Below, one piece after another: positions 55,495 to 64,000 of a stretch of 64,000 bases of DNA (position 1 is the stretch's first letter; each line of letters begins with the position of its first letter). The translations under genes and the position numbers were made by a program. Under the pieces are notes generated by a model. The model saw only the letters and a program-made list of their open reading frames with translations. It searched no databases and was not told where the DNA came from. This stretch comes from Ustulina deusta (Eukaryota > Ascomycota > Sordariomycetes > Xylariales > Xylariaceae), in the NCBI GenBank assembly GCA_023159155.1, contig JAJNNX010000002.1, positions 620,001 to 684,000 on the forward strand. The letters run 5' to 3'.

Positions 55495-58400
55495 CTAAGG
55501 TTGTTGAGTATTCGCCATCTCACTCAGTTTACCCTTCTCTTCATCTGTGAGGTTGTTGTACCATTCCCCAAAGCCCGCAATATTGTCCCTCGCGGCACTG
55601 ACAAAGAATTCAGAAAGGTATTGCTGTGTCTCATCATCACGGTGTCGCATGTTGCTAGCATCTAAATAGCCCATAAGGTCTGCCTTGGTTGTGCCAAGGT
55701 TAAGATCAACGGTATCTGGGTCGTCTTCCCAGCTATCGTCATCGTTGTCCTCGTCCGCAAACTCCGCAGCAGCTGCCGCAGCAGCATTCGGAGCACTTGC
55801 GAGGCCCGACGCCGACAAAAGCTCCTCAATTAGCACTTTGAGAATCTTTAGGGGGGCGGGAATAATCGTATATTGATCGGGATCTGAAAATATGTTTAGT
55901 GCATATCCAGTGAAGCACGAGTTGGTATGAGACATACTCTGCTTGGCCCGAGAGCGCGTCACAATCCTATCACTTATAGGTATGATCATATCACCTCTGA
56001 CCATTGTTTGCGCTATGCGGGGATCATTTAAACTGTAGAGCTTCGAAAGTGCAATAACGCTGATATGTTGTTAGCAAAATAAGCCAGAATAATAATAATA
56101 CACTAACTTTTGTCTGATTTCGTCGTATCCCGCAAAGTTGACCGAGTTCTCTAGCCACTTGCTTAGAACAACTTGCAAGCCAGTCTGTCCGTTGATTTGG
56201 ATTGTGGTTAAGAAATCGACAACATCGTGCGCACCGACCAGAGAGAGTCTGGCAAAGACTAAAATGAGAGACTGGATGAAAGTAGCGGTTTCGGCAGTGG
56301 CTAGTCGATTAGCTACGGCTTGTAGAAGCTGCGGCAAGAAAGGACCAAGGCGTTCATGGCCAGCCTTCTCGACAAGTTCGGCGGCAAGGCCACCAACTTC
56401 GGATGCTGCGTTATCCTCGATTGCGGTTCCTAGCAGACGATCGATGATGCGAAGGCAAACTTCTAGACCCGAAATGTTGTTGTCGTCGTGATAGTTGAAC
56501 ATCTGCTCATGGTCATGAGCTAACAGATATTTGACAGATTCGGCACATGGTCGTAGAAGATCGCCCTCTTTACTCTCCATTAGCAGTCGTGTCAGCTTGG
56601 GTAACGTAGCCGCCACGAAGCCAGGAGGTAGCGGTTCCGAACCGTATTGTGTAAGTGAAGTCATCAACTCTGCTGCGAACTGTTACAAAGAAATGATAAG
56701 CGCCTCGTTCCGTCATGACTCGAGCCCGCGAACTTACAACTACTAGAGGACTATTCGATGTTACATCAGCAACGTTAAAGGCCCCAGTCAGAGAAGGAAG
56801 TACTTTTTGGCACAGAGCTTGGTACGCAGACGGATCAGACATGGTTTGTACAATATCCTCAAAGGTCTCGCAAATAAGCATTGTAACCTTGAACTACGTT
56901 AGTATGATAGACGACGTTTTGCAAGAGGAGAAGATGGTGCCAGGATTTGTTTAGCGTACCTGCCAGTTGTTTGCGCCGTGTTTTGCGATGAGGAACAGGA
57001 GGTCGAGAGCAGGCACGTCGCTAGAAACCGACACTCTCTTGTCAATTTGGATAGCCGCCCGCAGAGTCTCGGCTAGGGTGACAAGCAGATCATCGGCTTC
57101 CTCAATTTCGGTCATATCCCTCGCCGAAATCCATTGGTGGATGGCACCAACTATCTTTGCCTGGAGCTGGGTATTGCCGGCGACACCGTCAACGCCACTA
57201 CTGACAAATGCTTCAGTGGCCTTAATGCAGGCCGCTTGCACAAGTTCCGACTCTTCCGATGTCATCGCATCGATTGTTCGGTCCATTAGACTAGCGGCAA
57301 TCCCATTGCATTGAGATAAGATGCCTGCGATCAAGTAACCCCTGGCCCGGAGCAGTGGTGCGTGGGATTGATTAATGGCATGACCGACAAGCTCCAGGTA
57401 TGCTTGGCTTAACTCTGGCGAAACAGTCTTGCCACAGTCTAGATAGTCTCTCAACAGCATATTAAGTAGATAGAGAGCAGCTTCTTGTCTCCTCCAGGAC
57501 GCATTGTCCGTAAAAACAGATTTGGTATAAGCGTAGAGCCCTTCCAATGCCTTCTGCTGCAGCCATTCACCCAACTTGATTAAGAGATCACCGCAAGCAG
57601 TGCGAGGGGTGTAGTTGGCACTAACGGACTGCTCCTCCGCTAGGTACAGGGATACGTCGATATCCCAGAGTTGTTGTTCTTCTAAGATGATTTGACCATA
57701 TGAGCTAGTTATCCTCGAAATGTCTAATAGCCATGGTGTTCCGTGAGCATTCCCATGAGCGTTTAGCTGGGATTCGAGTTCTTTGCGGACTGGTGGCGCT
57801 CGTAGGCAATGGTTTAAAAAGTCGAGCTCTTCTAGCACAAGAAAATCGAGCGTGTAGGGCAGACCGTCTGCATCTTCTAGCCGTCCCTGAGCTTCGTTTT
57901 CAAGATACATCTGCTCATACGACAGCTCGAGAGCAGACAGCTCCTGCCAGGTAGCTTGAAAGAAATGTGGCGTGTGAGGGAGTAACAAGTTGGGGAAGAC
58001 GCTTCGAACTTTTAGGAGACACTTGACGATCTGAAACTTGAGTGCAACAAGACCATTCCATGACTCGGGTTGAACGACGGACTGGGGGTCGAGCTCGGGC
58101 AGCTGCAGTTTAAGTGTCTCGAGACAGAAAGGAAACCAGCGTTTTAAAGCATCATCAGCAAATGTGAAGACTTCCTTGGGATGTTCGTCCTTGACAGTAT
58201 CCATAAGATCAAAGCAACCTCGGAAAACAGACACCGCAAGCGCACGTAACGCGGGCTTTCGACGCTCATCTAGGGCGGTATTATAGACGACATTAACGAT
58301 GTCTCGGGCCATCGAGAAGAATTGGTCATCGCTTAAGCTTTCTTCGACCAAGTCGCTGAGAACCTTGAGAGCGCCGTGGATCTGGTTGTCGTTGCCGGTG

Positions 58401-58980
58401 GGGATTGTGTCGAGAAGCGTCGGGAGGAGGATAGACCATTGGTCAGGCCAGTCGACGTTGGCGATCTTGCCTACGACAAGGCTTCGTGAGATGTCAGTGA
58501 AAGAACATTGAGAACGAGACCCGCGCGATAGGCGAACTGAAGAAAGCGCGTCTCGGGCAGGAGGATGGAGCATGTAGAGGATGCCGGGCACGCGGCGGTG
58601 AGAACGGGGGGACGACAAGACAGTGTGGGCAAATAGGAGGCGCCATACCTTGCAGCCGTCTTGATCTTTCTATCGCCATCGAAGTTCAGGGCCAGATCCA
58701 GCACCAGCGGCCGGATCTGGTCCTTGACGGCGTCGGCGATGGGAATGGCGGGGCCGTCGTCGTTCTCGCCGCTCCAGTTGCTCTCGATAAATCTGCGGAG
58801 CGTAAACAGAGCGGCCTGTCGGATGTCTAGCGAGACAGCGGCGTGCCGGCCGATGTTGGCAAGAGAGAGAGGGAAAGCGGGATTCGTCTGAGCGCGTTTC
58901 AAGTCGAGCTCGGCCTGCATCCTCGGGCCTTCAGCAGCTAGCTGCGTGTTGGCGAGAACCTGGACAAGCTGCTCCTCCAT
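55495..58980 (-). CDS. Importin-9/Kap114-like karyopherin
   Basis: Six exons on the minus strand: 58980-58649, 58481-56960, 56887-56738, 56679-56108, 56059-55938 and 55883-55495, total 1028 residues with all phases matching. The N terminus (MEEQLVQVLANTQLAAEGPR..LDLKRAQTNPAFPLSLANI) is an importin-beta N-terminal domain, followed by HEAT-repeat sequence such as IANVDWPDQWSILLPTLLD, WRRQEAALYLLNMLLRDYL and GYLIAGILSQCNGIAASLMD. Near residue 935 is an acidic loop (EFADEDNDDDSWEDDPDTVD), typical of the importin-9/Kap114 class, which carries histones H2A-H2B and TBP into the nucleus. The end (EEKGKLSEMANTQQP) is also usual. Introns are 48-167 bp. It is likely a constitutive gene. Confidence 0.92.
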
Positions 58981-60365
58981 GGTTGGCGAGGCTCCAAGCC
59001 GTGCACTGTACTCGGGTCGACGTCCACTTTGTTTCGCTGGTTGTCCGGCGTAACGAGAGGCTCGCGGGAAGAGAGGCAGCGCGCTGTAGCGGGTTCTCTC
59101 GAGATGTATACTCGGGTAGTTTCCAATGTGTTTCCCGTGTGTTCTGTTGTGGTGGACTTTTTCAAAAAGGCAGCAGGCGGGTCTAGGTCGGCAGGGTGTT
59201 GGCGGGGTGTTGGCGGGGTTGGCAGCAGGCATACTGGTCAGGTACAGGTAGGTACATACCTACCCTGCCTACAATCGTAGGTACTACCTACCTGGTTGAG
59301 ACCAAATAGGAGCCCTCTGAGTCAGAATTTGATATCGGCGTTTTAACGCGTCTAAGTGTCTGTCTGAATCTTGCATGTGCCTACTACACGTGTACCTAAA
59401 TAGGTTAGGTACATTGGAGTGAGGTGCAGACTACCTACTGGAAGCAATGTTACAGGATAGCGTCATCATATAACACGCGCTCCTCTTCCGATTTTCTATA
59501 TTTCTGTTTTTGTTGTCTGGCTAACCTAGGTACCTATTATAGTTGTTTGGATCAATCCTATTCTATATGCCGAAGACGGATCCTAACCTAGCTTGTCCTC
59601 TCCCGAGCTCATCTGATTGAGTGTGGTGATGAGGTGTAGATACCTACCTAGGTAGTATTAGCTAACTGATAGTTCCAAATACCCTTGATCGAATCTTTCT
59701 CATTGTGCTGTTGCATGTTTTACTCGGCAATAAATAAACAGTTAAGGAAGCTTAAACTATATGTTGTTAGGAGGGTTATCAGATTTCTGCTGTCTTCCAG
59801 GAGTGATTTAAACCAACATGGCTAGTTGGCACTTGACGGATCACAGTATGGGCTCAAGTACAAGCAGTTCGGATTGCAAGGGACTGCTAATCCAGCAGAG
59901 AAACGAGGCAAAGGTCGGCGTTATACAAAAGTACGAAGAACAGTGTTTCTGAAAAGGGCTGTAGATTGGCCGTGTGACCTTGTGTTTATGCGTTGTTCGG
60001 ATGAATAGTGACCATATGATGACCTGGATTGCTACCCTCGCCAGATGTTATGGGTAGCATGTGAACCCCCTCCGACTCCTGTCACCCCATATCAGAGATA
60101 ACAGATAAGATCTCACTGGCGCTAACAAGAGTCCGAAACGTCATCGGCATCTTGGCAAGCTCCGACTTAGGTATACGCAGTAGGCACCAACGCAGGTAAG
60201 CTTAAGATTAACCTTGTATATCAGCTACCAACGCAGCCGCGACTCAGGCGACTGTAACCAATTCATCCCTTCGCCATCTTCAACCGCCGTCCCTCTCACG
60301 TTGTTGTATAACTTTCGCTCTGTCACTGCATTTTTTGGTTATAAATTTGGTTCAAACACTACATT
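58981..60365. repeat. Intergenic with the densest TAGGTACCTA-type cluster
   Basis: Shared upstream region of the importin (minus) and aminopeptidase (plus) genes. Between 59240 and 59420, and again 59520-59665, the motif family occurs repeatedly (CAGGTAGGTACATACCTACC, GTAGGTACTACCTACCTGG, CCTAGGTACCTATT, TACCTACCTAGGTAGT), several copies being perfect inverted repeats. The last 120 bases before 60366 are C/T-rich leader. Confidence 0.65.
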
Positions 60366-61889
60366 ATGAAGGTCTCTCTCCTCTCGTCGCTGCTGTTGCC
60401 AGCAGCAGCTAGCGCTCGCTTCATCGAGGTCAACGAGGCCATCCAGGCGAACCGCATCCTGCCTTATATCGATGCGCTTCTTGAAGAAGGATCCGCGTCT
60501 TCTACTGAGAAATTCCTTATCGAACTATCCCCTGGTGAGACTCGCTACGTAACCGAAGACGAGAAATGGGAGCTTCGCCGGGTAGGTGTCCCTCGCTTCC
60601 TTGAACATCATCTCGGCCCGGGCGGCCAGCGAACACCAGTTTCACACACTTGCTGACTCGTCCATGCTATAGGCCGGGAAGCAGTTCATGGATATTACCG
60701 AGAATCGCGACCTCGGCACGCTGAGAGCCTCGTCTCAATCCACCACTTTCTTCCCTAAGAAAGTGAAGCTCCAGTCCGAAATCAAGCCTCTACTCGCAAA
60801 CCTGTCAAAAACCCCGATGCAGGAACATCTCGAGAAGTTCACGAGCTTTCACACTCGTTATTATAAGTCGGACTATGGCCGGCAATCTTCCGAGTGGCTG
60901 CTCCAGACCGTTCAGGATACGATCAAGGAGGCTGGTGCTGACGAGTATGGCGTCAAAGCCGAACACTTCAAGCACAGCTGGGGTCAACACTCCATCATAG
61001 CGACGATACCGGGGAAGTCGAAATCGACCGTCGTCATTGGCGCACATCAAGACTCGGTCAACATGTGGCTCCCGTCAATTCTACCGGCCCCTGGTGCTGA
61101 CGATGACGGTTCCGGTACCGTCACCATTCTCGAGGCTTTCCGCGTTCTTCTATCATCCGAGGATGTGATCAAGGGCAACGCCCACAATACGATAGAGTTC
61201 CATTGGTACAGCGCCGAGGAGGGCGGGCTCCTCGGCAGCCAAGCTATCTTCTCCGAGTACGAGAAGAAGGGCCGAGACGTTAAGGCAATGCTCCAACAAG
61301 ACATGACTGGCTTCATTCAGAAGACAATTGACGCTGGTAAGCCCGAAAGCGTGGGTGTCATCACCGACTTTGTCGATGCCGGTTTGACCGCCTTTATTGT
61401 AAGTAATTCTCGATATCCTTCTAAGAGTATAAGGCTCCTTCCTTCCTGAGCTAGAATCGGGCTCTGGGGGCCTCCCATAGTTCTGGAACGCTCCACCGAT
61501 CATGCTCAAAATAGTAGTAACTAACACCGGGTGTTGCATTATAGAAGAAGGTTATTGAGGAGTATTGTGATATTCCATGGGTTGAGACTAAGTGTGGTTA
61601 TGCCTGCTCCGACCATGCGTCTGCTTCTAAGGCTGGCTATCCTTCCGCTTTCGTGATCGAATCGACTTTCGCCGACTCTGATGATCATATCCACGGCACG
61701 GAGGATCTCATCAAGTATCTTTCCTTTGTAAGTAGCGTTAAGTCCACGATTGCCCCTTTTGGGAACCCACTAACCATTGATGCATAGGATCACATGCTGC
61801 AACATGCAAAAATGACGCTTAGTTTTGTCTATGAGCTCGGGTTTACAGATTTCAAGGAGCTTGAGGCTTCCGAAGTTAGCGAGTTGTAG
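60366..61889 (+). CDS. Secreted leucine aminopeptidase, M28 family (LAP1-like)
   Basis: Four exons, 60366-60581, 60673-61398, 61545-61727 and 61788-61889, give 408 residues. The signal peptide is [17 protein letters not shown], followed by a propeptide to about residue 85. The catalytic part shows all five di-zinc ligands of the M28 family: H in [10 protein letters not shown] in [10 protein letters not shown] in SAEEGGLLG (with the preceding Glu as general base), D in QQDMTGF and H in [16 protein letters not shown]. The pair of Cys around CGYAC is the usual disulfide. All introns are phase 0, which supports the exon chain. Such enzymes are exported and release N-terminal amino acids from peptides during extracellular protein use. 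Length fits ascomycete LAP1 (about 380-410). Confidence 0.93.
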
Positions 61890-62608
61890 AGATCTAACTC
61901 TGCATCTGAGCGTTACCAAACGTCGGTAGATCGTATCCAGTAATACAAAGATGGTACCTATTTAGCACTCATGGTTTTAATTTCTTGGTGATTCGATTTG
62001 ATACACGATGCCAACCTACATACATGTTTTATATAGACGGTCGGCAGAAACATCGATACCTGCAAGGTGGGTAGGAGGATTCCGAAAAGTTGCGGCGTAA
62101 TTGATTGCGTCATGTCTCGGCACTGGGCTGCCGAACGTCAGTCTCCCGTCAACTTCGAACCGTTAGTCTCACTTTCCTACCCAGCAATGGGAACCTACGG
62201 GTGACCTGATGTACCGCCGATACTCTATTTGTCTATAGGTTGGTAAATGTATACTACAAGTCACCTCGATTGAATCGATCCTGACGACGTCAAAGTAAAT
62301 CTAGTGCCAAGAAAACAGGTTTCGTGTATCGCCATGCTCGTACATCATGGCTACCATGCCCAAATATTCCGAGTGAGAGAGTTTGTCGATGATGAAAGTG
62401 CCGTGTATAAATGGATCACTTCACGCTTCCAATATCTACCTAGGTATATCAACCAAATCGTTGTGACTACATCGCGTCCTTCGATTCTTTCCTAGGTCAC
62501 AGGACACAAGGCGGCCTTCTTTGCTTCCTTTTGTATGCCCGTTTACCGTGCCGACAGAACTGTACAAACCAGTACTCTTTCCCCGAGATAAATACGAAGA
62601 AAAAAGAG
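61890..62608. other. Intergenic
   Basis: No coding is recognised; one motif-family copy (CTACCTAGGTATATC) near 62437-62451. It contains the aminopeptidase 3' end and the promoter of the PLD-like gene. Confidence 0.4.
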
Positions 62609-64000
62609 ATGTCGGGAAAAGAGAAAGACGGTGTGCATGAAGAGGTGGTGGCGAATTCCGGGCACAAGATCACAAACCCCTTTTACAAGTGGTGTCACTG
62701 CGAAGACAGCGTCTCGTCGCTTTTGGCGGCGAATCCAAACGCAACCCCTAAGGATGTGTGGCGGAAGCTCTTCTACGATGACGATTCAAGGAGCAGTGGA
62801 GAAGAATATAAGCCAAATACGAAAACAATTCCCGTTGGGGATGAGGAGCTGCGGCGCGCGCGCTTGTGTGGGAAATGGGGATCCAAAGAGCCGAGCGATT
62901 TGTTCACAAGAGTAAGCATCCGTCGATGAGCGATGAAACTCGGGTTGTTCAACTCGGGTAGAATTCCAAATATACTGACGCTCATAAACCAGCTCTATCA
63001 CGATGCGTTATGCACTCTCGATGATAACCCACAGCGCGGCGTGGTGAGTCCCTGTCTGATGGGCAGTAACGGGATAGTACCCTTGACTATCATCTCCGTG
63101 TAAGTGGTTTCCTGACAGAGAAAGATGTTGTCTTCGGCCCTGACTTACCTCTTCCCAAGACTTCCCGATATCGTCCGCCACATGTCAAATTTGATTGTTC
63201 TGGCTGAGAAGGAGGTCTTCCTTGCCACGAACTTCTGGCAGAATGGTATCGCGTCCCGCTATATCACAGATGCCATCCGCGAACTCTCGCGGCGGGCCCA
63301 GGCGAGAGGAACCCGCGTGGTCATGAAAATCATTTATGATCTCGGTAGCACCAAACAAATATTCGACCCGCATTATATCGTGCCCGAGGGCGAGTACACG
63401 GGGGGTGCTGTAAACTTGCCGCCAGCAAAGGACATACCATATGTCGATCTCCAAGTTATAAATTACCATCAGCCAGTCCTCGGTACGTTCCACGCGAAAT
63501 TCATGATCGTCGATCGCAAGATTGGAATCGTACAGAGTGACAATATCCAGGACAATGACAATCTAGAGATGATGGTTCAAGTTGAGGGACCAATCGTAGA
63601 TTCTCTATATGATATGGCTATGATCAGCTGGCACAAGAAGCTAGATCCGCCACTCCCATCACTTTGCTCGCCCGCAGTAAACGCGACGGATAGGGCGAGC
63701 TTTGCTGCAAACCATACTGATATTTTCTCCTCGACGGGCTCTATCAAGGGACATTCAGCCATTGTCGATCCATCGAAGATGCCGCTGAGAAAGCCTTACG
63801 GCGTCGAAGCCACCACGGTCGATGGAAGACTTGCAGGTACAGTCGACCGGGGTAGCTCCGCCGAAACATCAGGAAAAGGATTCTTTGTTTCTAGCCCTGA
63901 AAGTGACCCAAGAAAACTCGGAAATTTAGAGCAGAATGAGACATTGGCAGAGCACACAACAGAGGATCCTCACTACGATAGTAGTCTCGCAGGAGAAGTG
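62609..64000 (+). CDS. Phospholipase-D-like phosphodiesterase, 5' part (runs off the window)
   Basis: Exons 62609-62911, 62993-63099 and 63160 onward are in frame to the window edge, giving at least 416 residues. The N terminus (MSGKEKDGVHEEVV) has FYKWCHCEDSVSSLLAANPN and LYHDALCTLDDNPQRG. Then VRHMSNLIVLAEKEVFLATN opens the PLD fold, and the first HxKxxxxD motif is FHAKFMIVDRK at 63491, followed by GIVQSDNIQDNDNLEMM, the expected downstream Asn/Glu segment. A second HKD motif should lie beyond 64000, so a complete active site cannot be confirmed. Members transfer or hydrolyse phosphodiesters (phospholipids or nucleic acids); which applies here is unknown. The end of the visible part is Ser/Glu-rich linker. 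Confidence 0.8.

Noticed and set aside
1..64000. CRISPR array, bacterial operon or prophage structure
   Set aside because: No regularly spaced repeats, no Shine-Dalgarno-led gene chains; introns and gene families are plainly eukaryotic.

Overview
The window looks like nuclear DNA of a filamentous ascomycete (Pezizomycotina, most likely a Sordariomycete; the exact lineage cannot be read from sequence alone). Genes carry short 46-200 bp introns with GT..AG ends and CTAAC-like branch sites, start in fungal Kozak contexts, and include families typical of this group: a HET-domain protein, a LYC1-type acetyltransferase, ATP synthase subunit k, a fungal transcription-factor-domain protein and an M28 leucine aminopeptidase. 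No tRNA, rRNA, CRISPR array or intact transposon was recognised.

Region 1-22 kb is accessory in character and gene-poor. It holds a broken HET-protein N-terminal fragment (2.1-3.1 kb), a CUZ1-like AN1 zinc-finger gene, an MTP18-like mitochondrial fission gene, a 3.4 kb AT-rich desert without recognisable coding (6.2-9.65 kb), a four-helix membrane ORF without an ATG, a protein combining a coiled coil, a nuclease-like motif and a kinase-like domain (10.5-12.8 kb), the tiny ATP synthase subunit k gene, a possible F-box relic, a HET-domain gene carrying a striking tryptophan-rich repeat (16.1-18.6 kb), an SMP-30/gluconolactonase-like gene and an ankyrin-repeat gene.

Region 23-64 kb is mostly conserved housekeeping: DDB1 (CUL4 ligase adaptor), Rieske Fe-S protein of complex III, an Ala/Asp-rich secreted protein, a fungal transcription-factor-domain protein, a bacterial-like metallophosphoesterase, CCT1/TCP-1 alpha, a LYC1-like N-acetyltransferase, an RNF216-like RBR E3 ligase whose reading frame is broken by one base, Dcc1 (cohesion establishment), a large RhoGEF with a RhoGAP-like region, an importin-9/Kap114-like karyopherin, a secreted leucine aminopeptidase and the 5' part of a phospholipase-D-like gene that runs off the right edge.

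The genes do not form an obvious pathway or biosynthetic cluster. The recurring threads are allorecognition/conflict-type proteins on the left (HET fragment, HET gene, nuclease-kinase protein, ankyrin protein) and ubiquitin or proteostasis factors (CUZ1, DDB1, RNF216-like, CCT1) scattered among standard genes. Intergenic DNA throughout is seeded with a short palindromic TAGGTACCTA/TACCTAGGTA family.
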